From contig DATLXU010000080.1 in the NCBI GenBank assembly GCA_035575515.1, positions 27,517 to 91,516 on the forward strand: a DNA stretch of 64,000 nt. The letters run 5' to 3'. Shown one piece after another: positions 1 to 8,494 of this stretch. The notes beneath the pieces were generated by a model. That model searched no databases. It saw nothing but the letters and a program-made list of their open reading frames with translations, and was not told the origin of the DNA. Every line of letters starts with the position of its first letter. Within the stretch, counting starts at the first letter, position 1. This stretch comes from DATLXU01 sp035575515. GTDB taxonomy: Bacteria > Acidobacteriota > Blastocatellia > UBA7656. The position numbers and the translations under genes are program-made.

Positions 1-2
1 AA

Positions 3-311
3 TACCCGGCTGAGATAATGCCGGTCGGGAGCTTCCCCGCAGGCGCAAGTCCCGCAGGCGCGCTCGATATGATTGGCAACGTTTGGGAATGGACAGCCGA
101 CGAGTTCAAGTTGTATGACGACAACCCGCTCTCGATTGAGGAGGTTAAAGAGAAGCTCGGTCTTGTCATTAAACCTAACGTGACTTACCGCGTGATGCGC
201 GGCGGCGCGTTTGACGGCGGCCAGCAGCACAACGCGTCGTATCGCGGCTTCATTGATGGGGACAGCCCTTATCCGAAGGTTGGATTTCGTTGCGTGAAAG
301 ACGCGAAGTAG
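3..311 (+). CDS. Formylglycine-generating-enzyme-like (SUMF1/FGE domain) protein, C-terminal part
   Basis: The reading frame is open to the left edge, so the 5' part of the gene lies outside the window. The visible part carries the conserved end of the FGE-sulfatase/SUMF1 domain: GNVWEWT, then RVMRGGAF, a YRGF stretch and a final GFRCVKD. In this family the domain either oxidises a sulfatase cysteine to formylglycine or serves as a C-type-lectin-like fold in kinases and serine/threonine signalling proteins. The catalytic cysteine pair of true FGE is not in the visible piece, so the activity cannot be judged. The stop lies at the edge of a repeat array that separates it from the next gene. Confidence 0.8.
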   Translation, partial: YPAEIMPVGSFPAGASPAGALDMIGNVWEWTADEFKLYDDNPLSIEEVKEKLGLVIKPNVTYRVMRGGAFDGGQQHNASYRGFIDGDSPYPKVGFRCVKDAK

Positions 312-456
312 TGGTCAGTGGCCAGCGGTCAGAGGTCAGTGACGAGTTCAAGAGCGATACCTTGAAAACGGCTCTGGGAGCCTGTTTCAGGGCATTTAAC
401 AGTTTTGACTGGCAACTGGCAACTGGCAACTGACCACTGACCACTGACCACCGACT
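312..456. repeat. Heptamer inverted-repeat array (GGTCAGT type) with internal REP-like palindrome
   Basis: The left arm (about 312-341) repeats variants of GGTCAGT at 7-bp spacing; the right arm (about 410-455) repeats the complement (CAACTGG, CCACTGA) also every 7 bp, so the gap can fold into a long hairpin. Between the arms, 361-398 holds an imperfect palindrome, TGAAAACGGCT / AGCCTGTTTCA, seen again near 9590 and 45604. The same GGTCAGT heptamer recurs at 7311-7399 and 9541-9655. Confidence 0.8.
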
Positions 457-1716
457 ATGAAATTGAGCGTGAAGCTTTCCGTTCTGTGCGCGGTCGCCGC
501 ACTCATCCCTTCCATAATAATTTCGATGATCGTGCTTGGGGGTCTTTCTTCGCGCATGCGCGCTGCGGCCATCGAGCAGATTGAAAAAGATGCGCGTGTT
601 GCTTTCGCCATCTACGAAAAGCGGCTCGTTGAAATGAACGCGGCTGCGGCGCGGCTTGCAACCGAGATCGAGAACCGCGCGCTCGCAAGCTCCGACAGTG
701 AAGGCGCGGCTGCGGGCGCTCGCGCGCAGCTTGAAAACCTTGTGGAGCACGCGCAGCAGGATTTCTCGCTCGATTTCATCACGGTTGCAGACGCTCAAGG
801 GAAGATAATCGCGCAACGGCCCGTCGTGGACGATTCGCTGCTGAGGACTGAAGACAACAGTCCAATTACCAAAAAAATAATTTCGACAGGCGCTCAGCCG
901 GAGGCTTCAGCGATTGTCGAACGCGGCGACCGCTACACGCGACTCGGGCTTGGCGAATTCATGCGCAAAGCTGGCGGCTCGACCACTGACGAAGCATTAA
1001 TGATAGAAGCGGGCGCGCCCATTTTCATAAGCGGAAAACCAGGCGGCGCGGTCATCATCGGGCAGATGCTCAACATTTACAGCAATCCGCGCCCGCGAGC
1101 AGGCGATGATTTTCTTTCATCGCTTCAAACGCCGCTCGTTGCCGAAATACGTCAGGCACTTTATAGCAACGCGACCGACGACGCGGGCGCGCTTGTCTCT
1201 CTGAATAATAAAATAATCGCTTCGAGCATTCCTGCGTCGAGCGGTAGCACAGCGAGCGATCCGTCTGCTGTTGGCGCGACGCGGGATGCGAGCGCCAGCC
1301 ATCAAGTTATCACGCAGGGCGGGCGCAGTTACATTGTCGCGTGGCAGCCTTTCAAATCAATTGATGGGACGGCTGCGGGAGCGATTGGCGTGGCGCGGCC
1401 CGCGAGTGAGCTTGAAGGCTCGGTCGGCTCGACGCGCCTCTTGTTGTTACTTATTGGCGCGATCATCACGATTGCGGCGGGCGCAGCGGGATTCTTCTAC
1501 GGTCGCTCGCTCGCTTTGCGCGTGGATGATCTGAGCGAGGCGGCCAATCGCTGGAGCGTTGGCGAGTTGAGCGCCATCGCGCGAGATCGCGACCCGATGA
1601 TGTCGAGATTCATTCCGAGCTTCATCGCGCGGGATGAAATCAGCGGGCTGGCCGAGCGGCTCGAACAGATGCGCGAGAGCTTTCGCCAGGCAATAGAGCG
1701 ACTGCGGAAGCGATGA
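457..1716 (+). CDS. Membrane sensor with periplasmic domain and terminal HAMP, no output domain
   Basis: The 419-residue protein has an N-terminal membrane helix (about 7-28), a large extracytoplasmic region (about 30-325, Cache-like in size and layout), a second helix (about 328-348) and a HAMP linker running almost to the C terminus. HAMP domains normally pass a signal to a kinase, cyclase or methyl-accepting module, yet this protein ends some 70 residues after the helix. It might be a sensory half that works through a partner; the receptor-less che operon at 7.4-13.3 kb is one possible partner, but that is only inference. The start is the first ATG after the repeat array; no strong ribosome-binding site is visible. 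Confidence 0.7.
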   Translation: MKLSVKLSVLCAVAALIPSIIISMIVLGGLSSRMRAAAIEQIEKDARVAFAIYEKRLVEMNAAAARLATEIENRALASSDSEGAAAGARAQLENLVEHAQQDFSLDFITVADAQGKIIAQRPVVDDSLLRTEDNSPITKKIISTGAQPEASAIVERGDRYTRLGLGEFMRKAGGSTTDEALMIEAGAPIFISGKPGGAVIIGQMLNIYSNPRPRAGDDFLSSLQTPLVAEIRQALYSNATDDAGALVSLNNKIIASSIPASSGSTASDPSAVGATRDASASHQVITQGGRSYIVAWQPFKSIDGTAAGAIGVARPASELEGSVGSTRLLLLLIGAIITIAAGAAGFFYGRSLALRVDDLSEAANRWSVGELSAIARDRDPMMSRFIPSFIARDEISGLAERLEQMRESFRQAIERLRKR

Positions 1717-1743
1717 CGATAAGCCTGATTTGAAATGAGCGAT

Positions 1744-1770
1744 GGGGGCGAGCGCAATGCCCGCCCTTTT
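1744..1770 (+). terminator. Possible intrinsic terminator between convergent genes
   Basis: GGGCG and CGCCC form a 5-bp GC stem with an 11-nt loop, followed directly by TTTT. It lies between two convergent genes, where a terminator is expected. The stem is short, so the call is tentative. Confidence 0.3.
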
Positions 1771-1806
1771 CCGGCGATGATTGAAACCGAACAGACTTCG
1801 AGCCGC

Positions 1807-2370
1807 TTACATTCCTGAGCTTGCTCCAAGCTCCTGCAATATCGAGCGCACCTTACTGGCATCTTTCATGCGCCATGCATTGGCAAGCTCAAATATCTTT
1901 GCACGCTTCGTCGCGTCATCGCCGACGGAGCATTTGGACTTCGGATCATTCCAAAGCAGGCCGTTGTTGATTATCTGTGAAGGCCGTCCCTCGTAATTTG
2001 GCAGCGGGTCGCGCGCGGCAATGCGCGCCAGCGTGTTGAGGCAGTTGTCAACCCCTGACGGCACGCCCCCTCTGAGGTCGGCGCTGGCTCGTCCGCCTCG
2101 TCGTTGGCCACGACCGCGGGGAGTAGTCGCAGGCGGCGTTGTTTCCGGCGGGGCAGTTTCGGGTGCAGCTTGCGGGGCTGGCTCTGTTTTGGCCTTAGGT
2201 GGTCTTCGCGGCCTGCGACCGCGCCGCGCGCCGCTCGTGTTTGAATTCATATTCTGCATCTGCGGTGTGCCTGTGGTCTCCTGCTGCAAGTTTGCAATTG
2301 CAAAACCTTCGAACGCGAGCGCGGCAATTGCGACAGCGACCACGCAGAAGGTCACGAATCTCGTCTTCAT
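1807..2370 (-). CDS. Secreted protein with Arg/Pro-rich linker, unknown function
   Basis: I do not recognise this 187-residue protein. It begins with a clear signal peptide (about 1-26, cleavable after FAIA). Residues about 45-95 form a low-complexity linker rich in Arg, Pro, Ala and Thr, including GARRGRRPRRPPK and runs of ETAPPETTPP. The C-terminal 85 residues look folded: one Cys near CLNTLARIAARDP, an NYEGRPSQIINNGLLW segment, one Cys in KCSVGDD, and a helical end. Two cysteines could form a disulfide after export. It stands alone between a convergent sensor gene and a repeat-rich gap. Confidence 0.6.
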   Translation of the reverse strand: MKTRFVTFCVVAVAIAALAFEGFAIANLQQETTGTPQMQNMNSNTSGARRGRRPRRPPKAKTEPAPQAAPETAPPETTPPATTPRGRGQRRGGRASADLRGGVPSGVDNCLNTLARIAARDPLPNYEGRPSQIINNGLLWNDPKSKCSVGDDATKRAKIFELANAWRMKDASKVRSILQELGASSGM

Positions 2371-2598
2371 AAAGAATCCTCCGTTGAGTTGTTGTGGCGC
2401 TGCGGGGCAGCGACCGGAATTAAGAGGAAAGGAAAAGATTTAGGAAGAACTGAGTTCATTACTCTCCCCGAATTTTGTCCACGTGTCGTCAATTATAGCA
2501 GCAGTTTATGAAATGACGAACGGCGAAAGCAGCTTCGCGCCGGTCAATTTCCTTTAAGCCTGAATCGCAAACGGCTCTGAGCAAATCAGTTCCGATTG

Positions 2599-4182
2599 CT
2601 AATAGGTGTTATCGCCCCTCAACATTACAGCGGGAGTCTTCAGCATGATTTTCAGATCGAGCCAAGGCGACCAGTTCTCGATGTAGAAGACGTCGAGCCG
2701 CACCATCTCTTCAAAGTGCAACCGATTGCGCCCGCTCACCTGCCAGAGTCCAGTTATTCCGGGTCGAACGTGAAATCGCGCGCGGTGCCAGTCCTTGTAA
2801 CAGCGCACCTCGTAAGGCAGCGGCGGGCGCGGTCCCACGATGCTCATATCGCCCTTGAACACATTGATTATCTGTGGCAGCTCGTCAATCGAGTAGCGGC
2901 GCATCCATCCGCCTATCTTCGTCAGTCGCGGATCGTCTTTCAGTTTCCCATAAAGTGGCTGGTCGGGCGTGCCTTGATTTGCGTCTTCGCCGTTGATCGT
3001 TCGACGCATCAACTCTCGGTGCGGGCGGTCATCAGCACCGTCGTGCATGGAGCGGAATTTCCACATCAAGAAGAGCTTACCGTCCATCCCGACTCGCTCT
3101 TGACGAAGAAAGACAGGCCCGCGCGATTCCATCTTTATCATAATCGCAAGCGCGAGCCAAAGCGGCCACGTCACAAGAAAGAGCGACGTCGAAGCTATTA
3201 CATCCATGCTTCGCTTTAAGACTCGCTGCGGTCCTCGCAACGGTTCCTCGTAGAGCTTTATCATCGGCACGCTGCCGATGGTATCTATCTCGGTCTTTCC
3301 GGGCAGGCAGTCGAACAGGTTCGGAATGACGCGATACTTGATGTGATGGTCGCGCCCGCATTCCATCAGCACTTCAAACATCTTGCCGGGATTGATGCTT
3401 GTGTCGGTTATAAGCACTTCCTCAATCCCGTACTTTTTTACAAGCTCAGGAAGATCATCGAATGCGCCGAGCTTGCGCACGCCGTAGCTGCGGACGCGCG
3501 CCGCCTCTTCGCCATTGCCAGCCGTGACCGCGCCGATTAGCCTGTAGCCAAGTCGCGGCTTCGAGGAAATCTCCGATATGCAGACGTGCGCCATCTCGCC
3601 TGAGCCGACGACTATTGTCGGGATCAGGTTGCGCTCGTTCGTGCGATAAAGAATCTGCAATCCACGAACGACCGTGCGAGTAATCCAGAACATCCCCGTC
3701 GAGATGAGCCAGTTATAGACGAATACCATTCGCGAGTAAGAGAAGTCTTGAAGAAAAACCAACTGCCCGTCGCGATAAGCCACGCCCTGCCGGAACAGAA
3801 ACGCAATCAGGACCATAACTAGAAAGGCGAGCGTCGAGGCTTTGAAAACTTTAATGAAATCATCCGTGAATGAAAACTCGCCGCGCAGCTTGTAAAGCCC
3901 GTTTCGGCGAAGCGCCCAGATATTGACGAAGGGCGCGAAAAGCAAAAGCGTCAGGTATGGCTCGAAGCTATCATAGATGCCGACGGGCCAGAAAGACTTT
4001 TTCTTCCAGTCGAATATCGGCGTGTCATTATGAATCTTGTAGGCGAGTACAAGCGCCAGCGCGGTGATGATCAGATCAACAAAAACGAGCGAGGCGACTG
4101 CCGTGACGGCAGAGAATATGCTGCGGCGGCCTGCTCTGATTTTTATCGCGTGCTCGGCTACTGCGGCTGCATGTTCAGACAT
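2599..4182 (-). CDS. Undecaprenyl-phosphate sugar phosphotransferase (exopolysaccharide initiation)
   Basis: The 527-residue protein has the layout of the WbaP/CpsE polyprenyl glycosylphosphotransferases: several N-terminal membrane helices (about 30-150), a Rossmann-like CoA-binding domain (about 185-310, VVGSGEMAHV), and a C-terminal bacterial sugar transferase domain. The last starts at KRSMDVIASTSLFL and holds the membrane re-entrant segment, the conserved RQERVG, the catalytic WKFRSM, the Asp-Glu-Leu-Pro-Q segment and GPRPP. It would transfer a sugar-1-phosphate to undecaprenyl phosphate at the inner membrane to start a surface polysaccharide unit. The two-domain dehydrogenase at 5127-7310 on the same strand is of a type often found near such genes. 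Confidence 0.9.
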   Translation of the reverse strand: MSEHAAAVAEHAIKIRAGRRSIFSAVTAVASLVFVDLIITALALVLAYKIHNDTPIFDWKKKSFWPVGIYDSFEPYLTLLLFAPFVNIWALRRNGLYKLRGEFSFTDDFIKVFKASTLAFLVMVLIAFLFRQGVAYRDGQLVFLQDFSYSRMVFVYNWLISTGMFWITRTVVRGLQILYRTNERNLIPTIVVGSGEMAHVCISEISSKPRLGYRLIGAVTAGNGEEAARVRSYGVRKLGAFDDLPELVKKYGIEEVLITDTSINPGKMFEVLMECGRDHHIKYRVIPNLFDCLPGKTEIDTIGSVPMIKLYEEPLRGPQRVLKRSMDVIASTSLFLVTWPLWLALAIMIKMESRGPVFLRQERVGMDGKLFLMWKFRSMHDGADDRPHRELMRRTINGEDANQGTPDQPLYGKLKDDPRLTKIGGWMRRYSIDELPQIINVFKGDMSIVGPRPPLPYEVRCYKDWHRARFHVRPGITGLWQVSGRNRLHFEEMVRLDVFYIENWSPWLDLKIMLKTPAVMLRGDNTY

Positions 4183-4481
4183 GTCTAATCACCAGGCTTA
4201 TGAGAAAGTAACAACTCAAAGCATAAGGCATCCATGAATGAGTCCGAAGCGCGTGAGGAGTTTTGAACAAGTAAGGGCAATTTTGTATGAAAGATAGAAA
4301 GCCTGTTGGGTCTTGAAGATTGCTGATGGCCCTCTTAATCGCTCGGACTGCCACCGGTTTGGCGTTATGCATCAAGTCAATCATCTTCCACGAATTATTA
4401 ATGCCGCTTGCGCGCGCATCCACGGGCGGAGATTTTTATCTTAGTACCTGCGCAGGGAGTCCGCAAGAAAGAATCGGAATG
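4183..4481. other. Intergenic stretch without a convincing gene
   Basis: About 300 nt upstream of the sugar transferase. Both strands carry only short open frames that match no protein family I recognise, and I see no tRNA or clear riboswitch. It probably holds the sugar transferase promoter, but no good -35/-10 pair stands out. Confidence 0.4.
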
Positions 4482-4567
4482 TTCAGGGTTCTGGGTTCAG
4501 AGTTAGACTTTGAGCTTCTCACTCATACCTATACCTTTTTCAAACTCTGAACCCGGAACTCAGAACC
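4482..4567. repeat. Heptamer inverted-repeat array (GTTCAGG type)
   Basis: The left arm reads ttcaggg-ttctggg-ttcagag; the right arm is its complement (aactctg-aacccgg-aactcag). Both have 7-bp periodicity and pair as a hairpin with a loop of about 35 nt. The heptamer is of the same type as the array at 33801-33920. Confidence 0.8.
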
Positions 4568-4568
4568 A

Positions 4569-5054
4569 TCACTCAACCACCTCAATCGGGATTTCGACAT
4601 CCACGGTTTGCGGGCGCAGGCAGCGCTCGTGATTGCAAGCCTGCACGGTGAGCTTGCCTTTGATTGTATGCGCGCCCGCTGCAAGCTCAGGAGTAGCGCG
4701 GGCAGTGAAGCTCAATACCGTCTTGCCTTCAAAGACAGCGAGCGGCTTGGGCGAGAATTCAAACTTACGCATCTTCGCTTTGGGATAAACGACCGGCTCG
4801 GCCACAAGGCCCTCTAGATTTTCAATCTTAAGCTCTGTCGGTATCAGGTTTTTGTCCGGCGGGCGGTTTGAGTTTACGTGATAACCGTCTTCGATGTTCA
4901 AAACGACTTCAATCTTGGCGTCCTCGCCGCGCTTGATCTTGTAAACCGATTCCATGGGCTGCGCTTTAACAACCGACGCCGATGTCTGAGCCGCAGCCGC
5001 CCCGCTCAAACAAACGACCGCGATGAATAAAAGAGATAGCTTCCCTCTTTTCAC
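4569..5054 (-). CDS. Secreted DsbD N-terminal-domain-like protein
   Basis: The protein has a signal peptide followed by a domain of the DsbD alpha type, which in DsbD passes electrons to periplasmic partners. Supporting segments are the DGYHVNSN turn, PKAKMRKF, and the C-terminal QACNHERCLRPQ, where two Cys lie five residues apart as in DsbD-alpha. It lacks the membrane and thioredoxin domains of full DsbD. I chose the GTG at 5054 because AAGGAGG sits 5 nt upstream; an in-frame ATG at 5090 adds 12 residues and has no such site. It may serve periplasmic disulfide reduction or cytochrome c maturation. Confidence 0.75.
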   Translation of the reverse strand: MKRGKLSLLFIAVVCLSGAAAAQTSASVVKAQPMESVYKIKRGEDAKIEVVLNIEDGYHVNSNRPPDKNLIPTELKIENLEGLVAEPVVYPKAKMRKFEFSPKPLAVFEGKTVLSFTARATPELAAGAHTIKGKLTVQACNHERCLRPQTVDVEIPIEVVE

Positions 5055-5126
5055 ACTTACCTCCTTCACGATTGCAGAATTAATTCTCAAATATGATAAA
5101 CGATTGGCGGGAGAAGTTGCATCCTC

Positions 5127-7310
5127 TCAAGTGGCTACATCGAACGCTGCGCTCAAATCTATCGTTATGCTTGAGCCTGTGGGCGCAGATTCGACAATTG
5201 CAAACGACGCGAGGCTCGTCGCAGCAAGAGATTCGATGCTCACTGGCGCAGCCGTGCGACCACGTGCGGCATCGAAAAACGCGATTATCTCGGCAGCGTG
5301 CCCTTTATCCTGACTCTTGCCGCCGAATTTTTCCGTCTTGCCCGCGCAAACAAGCTGGCCGCTCTTGAAATCATCAATCGTCGCAACGCTCTGATCGCAG
5401 AAAATCTCGACTCGCTCTTTCGCAACCGTCTTGTCGCCGCTCGCCGCGTAGATGATCGAAGCTATCGAGCCGTCGCTCAGGCTGATTGACGCAACGATGC
5501 TGTCGTCAACGAGATTGCCTTTTTGCGATTGCGCCACGGCCTGAGCGCAAACGCGAGCAGGCAGCGCGTCGGTCAGGTATTGAACGAAATCAATGAAGTG
5601 ACAGACCTCGCCAACCACGCGCCCGCCGCCTTCGCTTTCATCGAGCGACCAGTGCTCTGCGGGAAGCTGGCCCGCGTTCACGCGATAGATAATCGTCATC
5701 GGCCCGCTGCGCTTTTCAAATCGCTCTTTAATCTCGCGCGCAATTGGAGCAAAGCGGCGATTGTAGCCCACCATCAGCAGACAATTTGAACGTCGCTGCG
5801 CTGCTATGACTTCGCGCAGCCCTTCGATGCCTATTGCCAGCGGCTTTTCGACGAACACCGCTTTGCCGCAATCGAGCGCCTCAGCCGCAAGTTGAGCGTG
5901 AGTGTCGTGGCGAGTCGCAATGAAGACGACGGGCGATTCGTCGCTTGCAAGTATCTCTTCGTAATCGGTCGTCGAAAACGAAAACCCGAACTGCTCGGCT
6001 GTGTTCTTTGCGCTGAGTCCCGTCGCTGTTGCAACGCCGACGAGGTTAACTTTCGCCGCTCGCTTCACAATCGGCAGCAGCACCCCGCGCGCGAAATTGC
6101 CCGCGCCTATGAAGCTCACGCCAAGCTCATCGCTCGCCGCCCGCTTTGCTTGCGACGATGCGACACGCGCCGTCATCGCTTTATCCGAACTCGGATACTC
6201 AAGCACGACGCCGCAGTATCGCTCGCCGCCTTTGTTCAAAATCAAATTGTACGCGTCCGCAGCCCGCTCAACCTTGAAGCGGTGCGTCGTTAAAATGTCG
6301 GTATTGATTTTGCCGTCGGCTACGAGCCGCAAGAACGCTTCCAGGTTCCGCTGCTCGGTCCAGCGCACGTAGCCAATAGGGTAATCGCTTCCCTTCTCTT
6401 CGTACTCGACGTCGTAGCGGCCCGGCCCATAGGAACGCGACAGCCTCAGCTCAAGCTCTTTCGCGTAGTAGATATGTCGCGGCACGTTCATTCCGACAAG
6501 CCCGACGACAACAACGCGGGCGCGGTCGCGCGCAATCTCGCCAGCAAGCTCAACCGGTTCGTCTGATTTCGTGCTCGCGGTTATTAAAATGCAATCGGCC
6601 CCGCGCCCTCCTGTCACCTTCGCGCACATCTCACGCGCCTCCTCGTCGTTCGCCGCAACCGCATCCGCCCCCGATTTTTTCGCAAGCTCGCAAGCCAGCG
6701 GGTCAATATCTATTCCAATAACGAGACAGCCTGCGGCCTTGAGCAATTGAACGGTCAATTGTCCGACGAGTCCCAATCCGATGACGGCAACCGCCTCGCC
6801 CAATCGCGCGTCGGATTGACGAACGCCCTGCATCGCTATTGCGCCGACGGTCGTGTAGCAGGCCGATTCGAGCGATGCGCTCTCAGGAATTTTTGCGCAG
6901 AGATTCTTTGGAACGAATATGACTTCGGCGTGCGAGGCGTAGCCCGCGCCCGCGCATGCGACTCGATCACCGACTTGAAACTCTTTCACGCCAAGACCAA
7001 CGGCAACGACTTCGCCCGACGCGCTGTAACCGAGCGGCTTCATCTGATTGAGCCGCGCGCGAACTTTTTGATAAGTCGAGCGCAAGCCTTCGCGCTTGAA
7101 TGTATCGAACACCTGACGAACGAGATCAGGTCGTTCGCGCGCTTTTCCGATGAGCGAGCTTTGCGCCGTCTCTACAATTGTGCGTTCGGTTCCCGCGCTG
7201 ATGAGCGAATAAGCGGTGCGCACGAGCACGCCTCCCGGCCTGAGCGCAGGCGGCGGCAACTCTTCGACTTTCAATTCGCCTGTTCGGAAGTTTTGAACGA
7301 CTTGCTTCAT
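5127..7310 (-). CDS. Two-domain dehydrogenase: zinc-type alcohol dehydrogenase fused to Gfo/Idh/MocA oxidoreductase
   Basis: The 727-residue protein joins two NAD(P)-dependent modules. Residues 1 to about 345 form a medium-chain dehydrogenase/reductase with a Rossmann motif (AVIGLGLVGQLTVQLL). Residues about 395-727 form a Gfo/Idh/MocA unit with its own nucleotide motif (GVSFIGAGNFARG) and the family's EKPLA segment. Fused bi-domain oxidoreductases of this kind usually sit in surface polysaccharide clusters and act on sugar derivatives; the sugar transferase 1 kb downstream agrees. The substrate is unknown. The gene starts immediately beside a repeat array and has no clear Shine-Dalgarno site. 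Confidence 0.88.
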   Translation of the reverse strand: MKQVVQNFRTGELKVEELPPPALRPGGVLVRTAYSLISAGTERTIVETAQSSLIGKARERPDLVRQVFDTFKREGLRSTYQKVRARLNQMKPLGYSASGEVVAVGLGVKEFQVGDRVACAGAGYASHAEVIFVPKNLCAKIPESASLESACYTTVGAIAMQGVRQSDARLGEAVAVIGLGLVGQLTVQLLKAAGCLVIGIDIDPLACELAKKSGADAVAANDEEAREMCAKVTGGRGADCILITASTKSDEPVELAGEIARDRARVVVVGLVGMNVPRHIYYAKELELRLSRSYGPGRYDVEYEEKGSDYPIGYVRWTEQRNLEAFLRLVADGKINTDILTTHRFKVERAADAYNLILNKGGERYCGVVLEYPSSDKAMTARVASSQAKRAASDELGVSFIGAGNFARGVLLPIVKRAAKVNLVGVATATGLSAKNTAEQFGFSFSTTDYEEILASDESPVVFIATRHDTHAQLAAEALDCGKAVFVEKPLAIGIEGLREVIAAQRRSNCLLMVGYNRRFAPIAREIKERFEKRSGPMTIIYRVNAGQLPAEHWSLDESEGGGRVVGEVCHFIDFVQYLTDALPARVCAQAVAQSQKGNLVDDSIVASISLSDGSIASIIYAASGDKTVAKERVEIFCDQSVATIDDFKSGQLVCAGKTEKFGGKSQDKGHAAEIIAFFDAARGRTAAPVSIESLAATSLASFAIVESAPTGSSITIDLSAAFDVAT

Positions 7311-7399
7311 AGCCAGCGGTCAGTGGTCAGCGGTCAGTCGTCAGTGATTTAATCCGGGTTGATAACTGAAAACAACCAACAACAGACCACCGACCACTG
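7311..7399. repeat. Heptamer repeat array (GGTCAGT type)
   Basis: The left part repeats GGTCAGT/GGTCAGC at 7-bp spacing; the right part (agaccaccgaccactg) is a shorter, weaker complement. It is the same heptamer family as 312-456 and 9541-9655. Confidence 0.7.
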
Positions 7400-7400
7400 T

Positions 7401-8357
7401 TCATATCAGCGGGTACTCGGCGCGCATCTTGTGCCTGTAGTTTTGAAGCACCTTGTGAACCTGTCGAGGGCTTACCTTGGTCAATTGCCCCGCGATTGAA
7501 TAATGCAATCCGTGCTCAGGCGGCGCGGGCGACGCGAGGTATTGCCTGTAAGCCTCAAGAATCTGCTCCTGCGCTTCGGGCGGCGGGTCGGGCACGTTCG
7601 CAAAACTGCGCTGGTCATCGTGAAGCACGTCAAGCCAGCGTAGCACCTGCCAGCGCGTCACGTAGCCGAGTTGATCGGCGATTCGCTGCGGCAGTTCGGT
7701 CAGGCGATAGCGTTGCTTCTGCAATTCATCCCAGTAGAGTTTTTCAATCTCGAAAAGCTGCTGGCGCGACGGCGTGGGCGTCGGTGATTTCTCGTATTCT
7801 GCAAGCGACCATTCGCGTATGACTTTCATCACTTGCTTGTAAGGCACACCGAGTGCGGCGCTGATTGCGCGGCGGCGACCGCCTTCGGGACGGTGGCCGC
7901 TTTCGACGAATCGCTTATACATCTCAATCGCGCGCTGCTTCTGCTCTTCGGTCATCACAGCTTTTGAAGCGAGCAGGTCGCGGATGCAGTCGGCCACAAG
8001 CTGCCGCTTGACCCAAAGGCGATTGGCGATTTGCGAATGCACCTCTTTAGTCGCAAGCGGGCTTGCTGCAAACTCCGACTGATAGATTTCAATAATGCGC
8101 TGGCGAAGCTCCGGCGTAAGCACTGCGGTTTTTGCCGTGCGCATAGGCTTGTGCTTAGGCTCAGGCCGCGCCGCGCTCATCTGAGGCGCAGGTCGAGGCG
8201 CGACTCGCGTCACGGGTGCTGAAGCTCTTGCTTCGGCGGGTACGTGCTTGACGACGCGCTTCTTAATGCATTTCAAACAATAAGCCGCTTTCCTATCCGG
8301 TGAAAAAAAGGTCGCATTGCAAACCGTGCAGGTTCGACGAAATTTCATTCCGCTCAT
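7401..8357 (-). CDS. Zinc-ribbon protein with four tandem helix-turn-helix-like repeats
   Basis: I do not recognise a named family. Residues 1-30 form a zinc ribbon (CTVC at 10-13 and CLKC at 27-30). A Pro/Ala/Arg linker follows (about 38-78). Then come four repeats of about 50-60 residues (roughly 79-133, 134-185, 193-245, 258-310), each with an I/Y-rich first helix (IIEIYQSEF, AIEMYKRFV, IEKLYWDEL, ILEAYRQYL), a middle helix like IANRL/ISAAL/IADQL/IAGQL, and a third helix VKRQLV/YKQVMK/TRWQVL/SPRQVHK. This looks like repeated HTH units, so a DNA-binding role is inferred. It is the last gene of the che-like run and could act downstream of it. Confidence 0.65.
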   Translation of the reverse strand: MSGMKFRRTCTVCNATFFSPDRKAAYCLKCIKKRVVKHVPAEARASAPVTRVAPRPAPQMSAARPEPKHKPMRTAKTAVLTPELRQRIIEIYQSEFAASPLATKEVHSQIANRLWVKRQLVADCIRDLLASKAVMTEEQKQRAIEMYKRFVESGHRPEGGRRRAISAALGVPYKQVMKVIREWSLAEYEKSPTPTPSRQQLFEIEKLYWDELQKQRYRLTELPQRIADQLGYVTRWQVLRWLDVLHDDQRSFANVPDPPPEAQEQILEAYRQYLASPAPPEHGLHYSIAGQLTKVSPRQVHKVLQNYRHKMRAEYPLI

Positions 8358-8494
8358 AATCGTTTTCTTAGTCTAATAACCAGCCCGTTAAACTTCAACC
8401 CGTTACGGCTGATTACGTCTTTCAATAACCAATTCCATGCGCTTGCGCCGGTTACACATCATAAACAGCAGCACGCTGAAGACCTCGCCGTAGT

